64,000 bases of DNA from Prorocentrum cordatum (GCA_963575745.1 CAUYUJ010017859.1:1-64000), one strand, 5' to 3'; positions 43,602 through 54,533 are shown, numbered from the stretch's first letter. Numbers and translations: made by a program. Notes: generated by a model from the letters alone, not told the origin.

Positions 43602-44760
43602 TAGCCTGGCGAAGGACCCAACCATATGCAGCTGCGAGTACCGCACGGATATGAGACGAAAGAGGGGGCACGCAAACTAGGCCCCTCTTCTCATAGGCAC
43701 CGCGCCACTGGGGCCTTCGGTGGAGCTCCCTATGGGGCCACGAAACGTGTGAGGGGTGTGCCGAAATGGGTGGTGGGGAGGCATGCGGACCCTGCCACTG
43801 GGGCCTTCGGTGGAGCTCCCTATGGGGCCACGAAACGTGTGAGGGGTGTGCCGAAATGGGTGGTGGGGAGGCATGCGAACCCAGCCACTGGGGCCTTCGG
43901 TGGAGCTCCCTATGGGGCCACGAAACGTGTGAGGGGTGTGCCGAAATGGGTGGTGGGGAGGCATGCGAACCCTGCCACTGGGGCCTTCGGTGGAGCTCCC
44001 TATGGGGCCACCACGAAACGTGTGAGGGGTGTGCCGAAATGGGTGGTGGGGAGGCATGCGGCCACTGGGGCGGTGGATGGGCCACGAAACGTGTGACCCT
44101 GCCACTGGGGCCTTCGGTGGAGCTCCCTATGGGGCCACGAAACGTGTGAGGGGTGTGCCGAAATGGGTGGTGGGGAGGCATGCGAACCCTGCCACTGGGG
44201 CCTTCGGTGGAGCTCCCTATGGGGCCACGAAACGTGTGAGGGGTGTGCCGAAATGGGTGGTGGGGAGGCATGCGAACCCTGCCACTGGGGCCTTCGGTGG
44301 AGCTCCCTATGGGGCCACGAAACGTGTGAGGGGTGTGCCGAAATGGGTGGTGGGGAGGCATGCGAACCCTGCCACTGGGGCCTTCGGTGGAGCTCCCTAT
44401 GGGGCCACGAAACGTGTGAGGGGTGTGCCGAAATGGGTGGTGGGGAGGCATGCGAACCCTGCCACTGGGGCCTTCGGTGGAGCTCCCTATGGGGCCACGA
44501 AACGTGTGAGGGGTGTGCCGAGATGGGTGGTGGGGAGGCATGCGAACCCTGCCACTGGGGCCTTCGGTGGAGCTCCCTATGGGGCCACGAAACGTGTGAG
44601 GGGTGTGCCGAAATGGGTGGTGGGGAGGCATGCGAACCCTGGAGGGAGGAGGGCGAGGAGGAGGAGGAGGAGGAGGAGGAGGAGGAGGAGGAGAGGAGGA
44701 GAGGAACGCGGGGCACCGTCTCTTCAAAACGAAGACCCAACACCACAGGATGGTTGGGAA
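43602..44760 (+). mobile_element. Composite satellite element S, copy 2
   Basis: Left end TAGCCTGGCGAAGGACCCAACCAT (split here: TAGCCTGGCG, AAGGACCCAACCAT). About eleven near-identical 90-bp satellite units follow from 43,704 to 44,640 (one shortened near 44,060). Then come a GGA tract, GTCTCTTCAAAACGA and the right end CACAGGATGGTTGGGAA. Units are much more alike than those at 41.4-42.1 kb, so expansion is recent. Long frames on both strands arise because 90 is divisible by three. Confidence 0.85.
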
Positions 44761-45939
44761 AAATTCCCGCGCCCCGGCTCGGGTGGTATCATAACTCGCC
44801 TGCCCAACGGGCCAGAGGCGTGCTAAGATCTCCAGTAACTGGTTCACACTTCTTCTCAAACGGGCGCGCGGGGCGGCCCCTGGGGGTCCCCCGGCGACAC
44901 GTACCCCGACCGCAGCCCGGGAAGGTCCCGGGAAGGTCTACTCAGAGATGGTTTTCCTCCTGGGTACGGCCTCTCAGGCCCCCCAGAGCGCGCCAAGAGG
45001 GTCCCAAGAGCCCCCCAAGACTGCCCAAGAGGCCCCCGAGACGCCCAAAGGACGCTCCAAGACGCCGAAGATGATCCCAAGACGGCCCAAGAAGCCGCCA
45101 AGACGCTCCAACTGGCCTCCAAGAGGCCTCACAAGAGCGCCCCGAAAGGCCAAAATCATCAAGTTCACGATGATTCTGGAAGGATTGTGGCCTTGTCGCA
45201 TTTTCGGCTTTCCGATGCTCCAAGATCCAAGACGGCCCAAGAGGCCCCCAAGAGCGCACGAAGACGGCTCAAGAGGCCCCCGAGAAGGCCCCCAGAGAGC
45301 CCAAACGGACCCCGAGACGGCCCAAGAGACGCTCAAAACGGCCCAAGAGAGCCCCAACACGGCCCCAAGAGGGGCCCAAGATGGGGGCCACGAGCCGAAA
45401 CCTCAAGCCTTCTGCCCCTAGAGGGCCCCAGGAGGCCACGAGAGGCCCCCAAGATGGCCCAAGATGCCGCGAAGACACCCCAAGAGACCCCAGGAAGCTC
45501 CCAGGAGGTTCAAAAGAGGCCCTACAAGGCTTCAAAAATGTTTCACAGGTGCCCCCGAACGGCCTCTCATCTCAACAGACCCCCGGGCCTCCCCAAAAAA
45601 CATCTGGACGACGACCTTGTTTGGCCCCCACAGCGCCGCAAGATGCCATCGAGAGGCTTCCTCCTCCGCCCTTTCTCTTCCTCCTCGTCCTCGTCCTCGT
45701 CCTCCTCCTCCTCCTCCTCCTCCTCCTCATATTTATCTTCATCCTCTTCCGTTCCTTCTCATCCTCTTTTCCCCCTCCCCTACCCAGCCCTACCCCTACC
45801 CATCCTCATGTTCCTCCTTCCGGCGGCGCCGAAATGGCCCCGAGCCCGCGCCGAAGCAGTAGCGATCATGCAATACGGGCCGGCGGAGTGAGCGAAGCGA
45901 TTGAATAATTCCCGCGCCCCGGCTCGGGTGGTATCATAA
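44761..45939. repeat. 33-bp direct repeat bounding a CCAAGA block
   Basis: AATTCCCGCGCCCCGGCTCG plus GGTGGTATCATAA is found at 44,761-44,793 and 45,907-45,939, identical. The interval contains CCAAGA satellite block 4 (44,980-45,600) with the core TGTCGCATTTTCGGCTTTCC. Confidence 0.8.
45660..45770. repeat. CTC-rich tract
   Basis: TCGTCC and CTCCTC units. Confidence 0.85.
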
Positions 45940-46519
45940 TTGGAATTTGGGTTATAAAAAGAATTACTCACTGCGTGGAGCTCTCCTTATGGGCATCGCA
46001 TGTTTTATGTCATGTCATAATGGGCGTTTGTTTATGAGCGCTCGGTTATGATAGCGCGTGCACGTGGGCGACACGGCCGACGAAAACGAATAAATCCGAA
46101 CGCGAGTGAGTATGAGCCAGAGTGAGCTTTGAGTATGATTGAAAATGAACCTCCCATTCACTCCTCCTCCTCCTCCTCCTCCTCCTCCTCCACCTCCTCA
46201 GCTGCCATGCCGTGCCCTCCTCAGCCTGTGGCAATGTGCAAACGCTTTAGGATAGTTGGCGGTGGGATATGTAAAACGAGCGTTTAGCCACGCGAGGCCA
46301 TATGCGCACATCATGTTGTAGGATAGTGCCACGGCGAGCGCTTGTTCATTGTATTCGTTTGTTCCACGAGCGCGCCCGTGTGAGCGGCGAGCAGACGTGC
46401 GCGCAGCGCGGCTGCACATCCACCGCGCGCACGCATTCATTAACATACATTTGCCCGCGCATCATGTTGTTCCTAAGCAGAGAATTCCTTCGGCGCCGCG
46501 CCCGAAGCACCAGGGGGAA

Positions 46520-46735
46520 TACGAATGACAAGCGCTTCAATAGGCACCTCGCGACCTGCACCTCAGCTTTAACAATCCGCGCTTCGCATCGGGCCTCGCT
46601 GGCAACGCAAACAGAAGTCGCAGGTACAAGACGTGCAAAAGGCAAGTGCTACAATTGGCACCCTCGCGGTTTGCGCCTCGGCTTTGGCCGTCCGCGCTTG
46701 GCATCGAGCCTAGCTGTCAACGCAAAAAGAAGCCT
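46520..46735. repeat. About 115-bp tandem duplication
   Basis: CAAGCGCTTCAATAGGCACC / CAAGTGCTACAATTGGCACC starts two units that both contain TCCGCGCTT(C/G)GCATCG and CAACGCAAA. The rest of 45,940-46,820 has no recognised gene. Confidence 0.75.
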
Positions 46736-46827
46736 TTTGCACTTGGCATCGGGGCGAAGGGCCAGAGACACGACACGAATCACTACGTCTGTGACCTCAT
46801 ACTTGCCAGCTGTGCCACGTCGGACTC

Positions 46828-47160
46828 TTAGCCGGTCCCATCCGCGATGTCCCGCGCGTCGCCCAGCGCACCGTTCACGCCGTCGCCTTCGTTCGCAGCC
46901 GCGCTGGAATAAGAACCGTACCCTTCCAGCACCTGGATATGGTTATCGATCGTCTCGTAAACGGCGCCGTCATCCAGCAATTGAGATACGGCAGCCTCTG
47001 TGTCCGTGGGCGACAGGCCCAACTCCGTTGCTGCGAAGGTGTCCAGATCTGCGCAACTTGCTCCGACAGTCGAAGCTCCGCCAACGGAAGCCAGCCATGC
47101 CAGGAGGCTGGCGAGCACCACCCCAGGGACCAACCTGCCTCGACTCCTCCCTCCGTGCGT
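46828..47160 (-). CDS. Candidate terminal exon of a small secreted or membrane-anchored protein
   Basis: The frame ends at TAA (46,828-46,830). Upstream it is open past 47,160 and lacks an ATG, so it is read as a last exon with acceptor GTCGAGGCAG|G near 47,120. A hydrophobic segment (VLASLLAWLASVGGAS) precedes an acidic region with an ordinary composition (LDTFAATELGLSPTDTEAAV, then VYETIDNHIQVLEGYG). Codons end mostly in G or C. This could be a signal peptide with a mature protein of about 80 residues. No family recognised. It abuts the 47.2-48.1 kb tandem array, which would lie upstream of or within the gene. Confidence 0.4.
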   Translation of the reverse strand, partial: THGGRSRGRLVPGVVLASLLAWLASVGGASTVGASCADLDTFAATELGLSPTDTEAAVSQLLDDGAVYETIDNHIQVLEGYGSYSSAAANEGDGVNGALGDARDIADGTG

Positions 47161-47222
47161 CCCAGAAGGTACGTGCCGGAGCACGACCCAAGGGAGCAGC
47201 ACGCCTCATCTCCTTCCTCGCA

Positions 47223-48140
47223 GCATGAAAACGAACAAACCGCCTGGGACATCTCCGCAAAATGGCCGCGAACGGGCCCGTGTCCTACCCCCTGGCGGCT
47301 CTCCTTAGGGATGCTGAAACCAGCGCCCCGCCTGAGACATCCTCAGCATCTGCTATCAAAGCCAAGGATGTTGGGCATGAAAACGAGCAAACCGCTTGAG
47401 ACATCCCCACAAACTGACCGCGAACGGGCCCGTGTCCTTCCCCCAAGCGGCTCTTTTTAACGATGCTGAAACCAGCGCCCCGCCTGAGACATCGTCAAAG
47501 TCTGCTCTGAAAGCCAAGGATGTTGGGCATGAAAACAAACAAACCGCCTGAGAACAACCCTGGCAGCTCCCCTTAGGGGTACTGAAACCAGCGCCCCGCC
47601 TGAGACATCCTCAGAGTCTGCTTGAAAGCCAAGGATGTTGAGCATGAGAACGAGCAAACCGCCTGAGACATCCCCGCAAACTGGCCGCGAACGGGCCCGT
47701 GAAAACACACCTGGCGGCTCCCCTTAGGGGTGCTGAAGCCACCTCTCCGCCTGAGACATGATCAGAATCTGCCCTGACAGCCAAGGATGTTGGGCATGAA
47801 AGCAAACAAACCGCCTGAGACATCCCCACAAACTGGCCGCGAACGGGCCCATGAACACACCCCTGGCGGCTCCCCTTAGGGGTGCTGAAACCAGCTCTCC
47901 GCCTGAGACATCCTCAGAATCTGCTATCAAAGCCAAGGATGTTGGGCATGAGAACAAAACAACTGCCTCAGACATCCCCACAAACTGGCCGCGAACGGGC
48001 CTGTGAAAATACCCCTGGCGGCCTCACAATCTGCTCTGAAAGCAAACGATGTTGGGCATGAAAACAAGCAAACCGCCTGAGACATCCCCACAAACTGGCC
48101 GCGAACGGGCCCGTGAAAACACCCCTGGCGGCTCCCCTTG
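47223..48140. repeat. About 150-bp tandem repeat, seven copies (two shortened)
   Basis: Units begin GGGCATGAAAACGA(G/A)CAAACC near 47,223, 47,374, 47,526, 47,639, 47,791, 47,943 and 48,052. They contain TGGCCGCGAACGGGCCCGTG and CGCCTGAGACATCCTCAGA. Spacings are about 152 or about 111 bp, the short ones lacking one segment. Confidence 0.9.
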
Positions 48141-48435
48141 CGAGTCTCAGTATGACTAGGTCTGAGTGTGAGTAGGTCTCAGTCCGTGCGTTGAGTTACT
48201 CAGACTATGAGAAGGTCTGAGTATGTGTAGGTCTGAGTATGAGTAAGTCTGTGTATGAGCAGGTTTGGGAGCGAGTCTGGGTATGAGTAAATCTGGGTAT
48301 GAAAGAGTCCCAGCATGAGTAAGTCTGAGTATGAGTAGGCCTGCATGATGTGTGTTGAATAAGTCAGACCATGCGAAGGTATGAGTATGAGTAGGTATGA
48401 ATATGAGTAAGTCTGTGTATGAGTAGGTGTGTTCT
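48141..48435. repeat. About 16-bp minisatellite (GAGTAGGTCTGAGTAT)
   Basis: Degenerate GAGTA(G/A)GTCTGAGTATGAGT units. Confidence 0.85.
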
Positions 48436-48459
48436 CTCTAGAGTCGGCGGCGCCCGAGT

Positions 48460-48720
48460 AATAACAATAACCCCGTCTTAGGATATGGGGAATACAAGAA
48501 ACATACGAGCAATACTACTAATAAGGATACGAGTAAGAGGACCAACACGAATAATGATAATATACATGCGAGTAATGATAAGAGTGGTAATCATAATAAT
48601 ACAAATCGTAATCCGAATAAGGATAATGATACTAAGAAAATGAATCGTGCAAATAAGAATAATACGCATAATACTGAGAGCGTTTCCTCATTATCTTCAT
48701 CGTTATTATCCTATACGATT
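48460..48720. repeat. AT-rich degenerate AATAATGATAA repeat
   Basis: AATA, AATGATAA and ATACGAGTAA units, low GC. Confidence 0.7.
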
Positions 48721-48840
48721 TGTATTATCACCCCTGTTGAAAAAAAACTGTTCCCCGGCCGTCGAGTGGGGTAGTGCATCCGAGGATCTCGCCCCCACCA
48801 CGCACGGCGCGTGATCTTACCACCGCACCCGCAGAAAATA
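48660..48840. repeat. Direct repeat flanking S3, left copy
   Basis: Matches 50,420-50,590: CTTCATC, ATACGATT, TATTA and GTGGGGTAGTGCATCCGAGG, then ATCTCGCCCCC and CGCACGGCGCGT. The two copies lie on either side of element S3. Confidence 0.75.
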
Positions 48841-48919
48841 ATTACGACAGCTTGTCCCAAAAAACGAGAACTACAATAATATCCATCATTATACAACACC
48901 TAACAAGCATACTAATCAT

Positions 48920-50354
48920 TAGCCTGGCGAAGGACCCAACCATATGGAGTTGTGAGTAATGCTGGTGTGAGTACCGTCTTCGGTGGATCTCCCTATGGGA
49001 CCACGAACCGTTTGAGGGGTGTGCCGAAATGGGTGTGGGGGCGGCATGCGAACGTTGCCACTGGGGCCTTCGGTGGAGCTCCTTATGGGGCCACGAAACG
49101 TGTGAGGGGTGCACCGAAGTTGGTGTGGGGGCGGCATGCGAACGCAGCCACTGGGGCCTTCGGTGGAGCTCCCTGTGGGGCCACGAAACGTGTGAGGGGT
49201 GTGCCGACATGGGTGGTGGGGAGGCATGCGAACGCAGCCACTGGGGCCTTCGGTGGAGCTCCCTATGGGGCCACGAAACGTGTGAGGGGTGTGCCGAAAT
49301 TGGTGGTGGGGAGGCATGCGGACCCTGCCACTGGGGCCTTCGGTGGAGCTCCCTATGGGGCCACGAAACGTGTGAGGGGTGTGCCGGGTGGTGGGGAAGC
49401 ATGCGAACGCAGCCACTGGGGCCTTCGGTGGAGCTCCCTATGGGGCCACGAAACGTGTGAGGGTGTGCCGAAATGGGTGGTGGGGAGGCATGCGAAGCCA
49501 CTGGGGCCTTCGGTGGAGCTCCCTATGGGGCCACGAAACGTGTGAGGGGTGTGCCGAAATGGGTGGTGGGGAGGCATGCGAACCCTGCCACTGGGGCCTT
49601 CGGTGGAGCTCCCTATGGGGCCACGAAACGTGTGAGGGGTGTGCCGAAATGGGTGGTGGGGAGGCATGCGAACGCAGCCACTGGGGCCTTCGGTGGAGCT
49701 CCCTATGGGGCCACGAAACGTGTGAGGGGTGTGCCGTGGTGGTGGGGAGGCATGCGAACGCAGCCACTGGGGCCTTCGGTGGAGCTCCCTGGGGCCACGA
49801 AACGTGTGGCCTGGGGAGGCATGCCACTGGGCCTTCGGTGGAGCTCCCTATGGGGCCACGAAGCGTGTGAGGGGTGTGCCGAAATGGGCGGTGGGGAAGC
49901 ATGCGAACGCAGCCACTGGGGCCTTCGGTGGAGCTCCCTATGGGGCCACGAAGCGTGTGAGGGGTGTGCCGAAATGGGCGGTGGGGAAGCATGCGAACGC
50001 AGCCACTGGGGCCTTCGGTGGAGCTCCCTATGGGGCCACGAAACGTGTGAGGGGTGTGCCGAAATGGGTGGTGGGGAGGCATGCGAACGCAGCCACTGGG
50101 GCCTTCGGTGGAGCTCCCTATGGGGCCACGAAACGTGTGAGGGGTGTGCCCGAATTGGGCGGTGGGGGGGCATGCGAACGCAGCCACTGGGGCCTTCGGT
50201 GGAGCTCCCTATGGGGCCACGGAACGTGTGAGGGGTGTGACGAAATGGGTGGCGGGGAGGCATGCGAACCCTGGAGGGAGGAGGGCGAGGAGGAGAAGGA
50301 ACGCGGGGACCGTCTCTTCAAAACGAGGACCCAACACCACAGGATGGTTGGGAA
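48920..50354 (+). mobile_element. Composite satellite element S, copy 3
   Basis: Left end TAGCCTGGCGAAGGACCCAA. About fourteen satellite units (48,975-50,270) show several internal deletions (49,380, 49,490, 49,800). A reduced GGA tract and the same right end follow (CAACACCACAGGATGGTTGG). Units are more variable than in S2. Confidence 0.85.
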
Positions 50355-50419
50355 TAGTGCGAATCATAATAATGACAATAATAATACCAATCAGAAAAAA
50401 GACGGGCTCCCCGGCTTCT

Positions 50420-50590
50420 TTCCTCCTTCCGTCCTTTTCTCATTCTCTTCATCATCCTTGTCCGATACGATTCTTATTACCAGACCTATTGAGACATTGT
50501 TGTTTCCCGGTCGTCGTGTGGGGTAGTGCATCCGAGGATATCGCCCCCGCCGCGCACGGCGCGTCATCTTAGCACCCGCGCCGCCAAAAT
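50420..50590. repeat. Direct repeat flanking S3, right copy
   Basis: See 48,660-48,840. The two copies have diverged by roughly 15 percent. Confidence 0.75.
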
Positions 50591-50788
50591 TACTCGCCCC
50601 CCATCATCGGCACGGACGGTTCCTTTTCAAAGCTGGGCTCTCCCTTGCCGGGGCGCCCCTGCTCGGAAGGCCGAGCACTGGGAAGACGCGCGGTCGCTCT
50701 AGTTCTCGCCCAGACCTATCACCTGACGCAGGCTCGTCTGCGCCCAGAGCAGTTTCTAGGATGTCTCAGGCGAGGCGCTTGTCAGAAC

Positions 50789-51339
50789 CGCACAAATTCG
50801 CTGAGCACCCCGCTCGCCGGTAGCTGGGTTGCGTCTGCAACCACAGCGTTGGGCGCGCGCCGAAGCCTGCGCCGCGCCGAGAGGGCGCGGGCGCCGCGAG
50901 GCCTCGGTGCTGGTCGCAGCCTGGCCTAGCAACGGGCGAGAAACGGGGCGGGCACGGGCGGGTCAAATCCCGAGCGCGGGGCGCGCGCCCCAGGCACATA
51001 CAAACCTGTGGTACCTGCGCGCGGCCGCGGCGGGCAGCGGCCGCGCGCGGGGGCGCGCGGGCCTGCCCACATCGCCTGCGGCGCGCCGCGGCGCGCGCGA
51101 GCCAAGCGGCGGCGCGGCGACTGCTCGCGCCTGCGTCCGCCGCGCGCGCCTGGGGCCAGCGAATGCGTGCGATGGAACCAGGGGCCGAACTCGTTCCATA
51201 CACACAAATTCGCTGAGCACCCCGCTCACCCGTAGCTGGGTTGCGTCTGCAACCACAGCGTTGGGTGCGCGCCGAAGCCTGCGCCGCGCCGAGAGGGCGC
51301 GGGCGCCAAGAGGCCTCGGCGCTGGTCGCAGCACGACCC
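50789..51339. repeat. 135-bp direct repeat, about 415 bp apart, in very GC-rich DNA
   Basis: CACAAATTCGCTGAGCACCC ... GCGTCTGCAACCACAGCGTT ... CTGGTCGCAGC at 50,789-50,926 and 51,204-51,339. It lies just downstream of the minus-strand recombinase remnant and may be its terminal repeat (inference). Confidence 0.7.
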
Positions 51340-51430
51340 AATGCAACGACGCGACCAGCGCCGTGCGCCGCCCACCCGCTGCGCACGCGGAGCGCGGCGC
51401 TCGGGCGCGCGCCGGGATGTCGCAGCCACA

Positions 51431-52087
51431 CTAGGTGTCTGAGCTGCTGTCAGAGCTGTCCGAACAGTCGGACGCGGCGTTGCGCGCGGCCGCTACCCTC
51501 TCACTTTCGACCCGGACGCGGTCGATGTAAGCCAGGTAGGCGTTCGACGCCCAGCCTCCGCGTTTCTTCGTTACTGCGGCCGGTGCACCCGCGCGATCGA
51601 TGTCATCGGCGTGCCCCCTTGTGCGCGCGAGAGGGGCGGAGGGATGTGCGCGCCGAGCCGCGCGGGCGGTCGCGGGTCGCGACCTTCGCATGTCGCGGGT
51701 GCCGAATAGGTTGGCACTGTCCACGCCTATCCTGGACAATAGGGACCGAAGGATACGCCGGGCATCCGACCCTGAGAACTGCGCGAACGGCTGAGCGCCT
51801 ACTGCTGTGCCGCGCAGCAACGGAGGCAGCGCGTGCACGGCGCGCGTCGCGGCGTGCGCGCGGCGCCAACACCTCCGGCGGAGTATCGACGCGCACGGCT
51901 TGTTCTTCCGCCTTGGCAACTAGAGGAGTGCCTCGTCTGCCGATATGGCCAACTCCGCCTAGCGCGTTCGGCGCGTGCGCGGGTGCCCCAGCGCGCGCGC
52001 TTCCAGACGGCGCGGCCCGCCGCGCGGCCGCGCGACATAGTGTTGCCGCACCGCCGGATGGGTAAACACTCGGATGGTAGGCGAAGC
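51431..52087 (-). pseudogene. Tyrosine recombinase remnant, C-terminal (catalytic) half
   Basis: The minus-strand frame ending with TAG at 51,431 reads successively RRKNKPCASILRRRC, ARRILRSLLSRIGV, FGTRDMRR, then GHADDIDRAGA, KRGGWASNAYLAYID and an Asp/Ser tail. This matches the tyrosine-recombinase signature: R(R)GHADD box, GGW in the His/Trp position and a Tyr in AYLAY. About 22 extra residues separate DMRR from GHADD, so the copy has an insertion or rearrangement. Upstream, in another frame near 52,080, is FLLRLPSECLPI. The family assignment comes from motif order and memory of similar dinoflagellate proteins. The copy is not intact. Confidence 0.5.
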
Positions 52088-53352
52088 AAGAATATGCACG
52101 TAATCCCACCAGCCCTTCGGGCGTGAGTGGTTTAGAGAGCCCGCTCTGTCCTCAACCCCCCTTCTTCCCCTTCGGGGAAGGGTTTACCCCTCCCCCTACC
52201 CCCTCCCCCTGGGCCTGGAGAGGGGGTCCGGCGGGTCGTCAGGGGGGTCCATTTCGACTCCTGGGAGGGCTAAAAAACGACGACCCTCACGAGGATTCTG
52301 GCCCCGACGCGGGGGGGAAGATAGAGCCCTCTCCTCTTCTGTGAACCCAAAAACATTGATTTTACGATGGTTTTGGCCCCATTTTGGCCTTCTGAAGGGG
52401 GCAGCGCTCCTCGTCCTTCATAGCAAAATCATTAATTTTACAAGGTTTGGGGCTCATTTTGTCCTTCTCAGGGGGCAGCTCTCATTTGCGCTTCTGAGGA
52501 GGTCGCGAGAAGCACCAAGATGGCCCCAAGAGGCCCCCAGGAGGCTCCCAAGAGGCCTCCAAGAGGCCCCCCAGAGGCCCCCGAGCGGTCCCAAGAGGCC
52601 CCCCAGAGGCCCCCAAGAGGCCCCCAAGAGGCCCCACGAGGCCCCAAGAGGCCCCCAAGAGGCCCCCAAGATGCCCCCAAGAGGCCCCCAAGAGGCCCCA
52701 CGAGGCTCCAAGAGGCCCCCAAGAGGCCCCACGAGGAGCCCGAACGGCTCACACCAGGACGAGGGGCCCGAACGACTCACACCACGAAGAGCCCGAACGA
52801 CTCACACCACAAGGAGGGGCCCGAACGACTCACACCAGGACGAGGCGCCCGAACGACTCACACCACGAGGAGCCCGAAGGACTCACACCACGACGCGGGC
52901 CCCGAACGACTCACACCACGAGGAGCCCGAACGAGTCACACCAGGAGGAGGGGCCCGAACGACTCACACCAGGATGAGGGGCCCGAACAACTCACACCAC
53001 GAGAAGCCCGAACGACTCACACCAGGACGAAGAGCCCGAACGACTCACACCACGAAGAGCCCGAACGACTCACACCAGGAAGAAGGGCCCGAACAACTGA
53101 CACCAGGACGAGAAACCCCAAACGACTCAAATCACGAGAAGCGCTTTCTCTCCCTCCTGCTCCGCCTCGTCCTTCTCCCGCCCCCCCCACAAGGAGGATG
53201 TGCAAGGAGGCGGGGGGAAGGAGGAACACGGGAGATATACGGGGCCAAGCGGACACACGCCTGAGAAAAAAAAAAAAACACGACTGTCGGCATGCTTCGC
53301 AAGAGTTGCTGCTGTGAGATGGGCTGGTGGGGATACGCGAAGCGTAAAGAAT
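52088..53352. mobile_element. Composite element P, copy 2, inserted in the recombinase remnant
   Basis: Body about 52,094-53,346. Left end ATCCCACCAGCCCTTCGGG, then a CCCCTTCGGGGAAGGG hairpin, a CCAAGA block (52,515-52,740) and GCCCGAACGACTCACACCA repeats of about 28 bp (52,740-53,130). A poly(A) run at 53,264-53,276 precedes the right end GGGCTGGTGGGGATACGCG, inverse to the left. AAGAAT is found at 52,088-52,093 and 53,347-53,352. Copy 1 also has AAGAATT at its right end, so the duplication is tentative. Confidence 0.65.
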
Positions 53353-54035
53353 TAGAAACATGGTGGATGCCACCTGCGCGACCGCTGGGTTGACTGGCGA
53401 ATGCCGCGCGGCGGCCCCGCCTTTTCTTCTTTGCTGCGACCATGTAGGCCAAGTAATTGCGCAATCATAGCGTCACGAACGAAGCGCGGTTCGCGTGGCG
53501 CGTGTCCGCCGCGCCGCACAATGGCTGCCTTGGCCTTCCTGGGCGCGCGACGCGCGGCCTCGCGCGCGCGGTGGCGCGGGGGGCCGACGCCGGAGCAGCC
53601 GTCTGTTGCCGAAGGCGCTCGTGTCCAGGCGTAGCACTTCGCACGCTGTCTGCGCGCGCCCGCAACAATTCCGGAACGTGCCCGCGCAAGGGAAAGTGCC
53701 CGACCAGCACAACAGATCGTCCTGGGCGCACGCCGCAGATTATAGGAGTCTGCGGGCCGCGCAGGAGGTGTTGCGCGGATTGGTCGCGCCTCGCTGGGCG
53801 GCAGCGCGAGATGCCGGTCACGTCCGAGTACGTCTATCGCGAAATTGAGCCAGCACCGCGCACCGCTCTTCAAAGATTGGCGGGTGGATGGTATAGTGCT
53901 GACCAGGACCTCCAATCGGGCACGTTCCGCCCATTCGCGCCGCTCCCCCTGCGAGGGCATGGAGCACGCAAGCCACTGCGCGTTGCGACGCGGCCCCCCT
54001 GGCACGGGTGGCGAGGGCGGTCCTGGCCGCGCCAT
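53353..54035 (-). pseudogene. Tyrosine recombinase remnant, N-terminal half
   Basis: Minus-strand frames give TRQSLKSGARCWLNFA and VLGRDRHLALPPSEA (about 53,930-53,800). In another frame come WSGTFPCAGTFRN and TACEVLRLDTSAF (about 53,710-53,610). In a third are AKAAIVRRGGHAPREP and MIAQLLGL (about 53,530-53,440). Order and spacing suit the N-terminal helical domain of a tyrosine recombinase, but at least two frameshifts separate the pieces. With 51,431-52,087 this forms one gene on the minus strand, interrupted by element P. Confidence 0.5.
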
Positions 54036-54059
54036 CGCCCTTTCGAATGCAGGCGCTAT

Positions 54060-54323
54060 CGCTGTCAGGCGCTCTGGAGAACGGCTCCGCGCATCACGCG
54101 CGGACCCAGAGGTCCAAAAGGACAGTTTTTTAGTCCCCTTATGTATGTTCCTATTTATAGTCCCGCGGTCTTGTTTCTAGTCCCCTATCATGCAACATCA
54201 TACATCATCACATAAACACGCATCAAATACAAAAATGCCACACACAAGCGCCAACAAGGCTGATGATGATGATATGGAGATATGTAAACCAGATGATGAA
54301 AACAAAAACGCCCAAAAGGCAGT

Positions 54324-54370
<47 letters not shown>

Positions 54371-54515
54371 TGAGGGGGAGGGGGAGAAGGAGGAGGAGGC
54401 GTTGGCACCCTCGCTGCTTATTACTCAATAGTTGATTTTTGTTCCTCACATCCCAGCTCTAGATTATGCTGCTCTCCCTTCTCGAGCGGCTGCTCCTGCT
54501 GTTCTCCTTTTCCTT
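54060..54515. other. Intergenic region with an (ATG)n tract at 54,325-54,368
   Basis: AT-richer than its surroundings. A trinucleotide run GATGATGAT lies inside. No gene recognised. Confidence 0.6.
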
Positions 54516-54516
54516 C

Positions 54517-54533
54517 CCCTAGCCATTTTGGCT
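54517..54533 (+). promoter_or_regulatory. Relict spliced leader / trans-splice acceptor of gene 1
   Basis: TAGCCATTTTGGCT at 54,520-54,533 is identical to 14 consecutive bases of the conserved dinoflagellate spliced leader. It is preceded by CC-N and a polypyrimidine tract (TTCTCCTTTTCCTTCCCC). The ATG follows two bases later, at 54,536. The TAG inside it would serve as acceptor for a new leader. Such relicts arise when trans-spliced mRNA is reverse-transcribed back into the genome (established for dinoflagellates). Confidence 0.75.

Noticed and set aside
47000-47981. Minus-strand repeat protein encoded by the 150-bp array
   Set aside because: Unit lengths of about 152 and 111 bp do not keep one frame, so the apparent protein changes frame between copies. 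Kept only as a remark on the neighbouring exon.
43573-50263. Open frames of up to about 430 codons on both strands of the S2 and S3 arrays
   Set aside because: The 90-bp unit is a multiple of three, so all stop-free frames persist through the array. The proteins are pure repeats and mirror each other on both strands.
52341-53317. Pro/Arg/Glu-rich frames of about 300 codons
   Set aside because: They translate the CCAAGA and CGAACGACTCACACCA repeats. Three frames are open at once.
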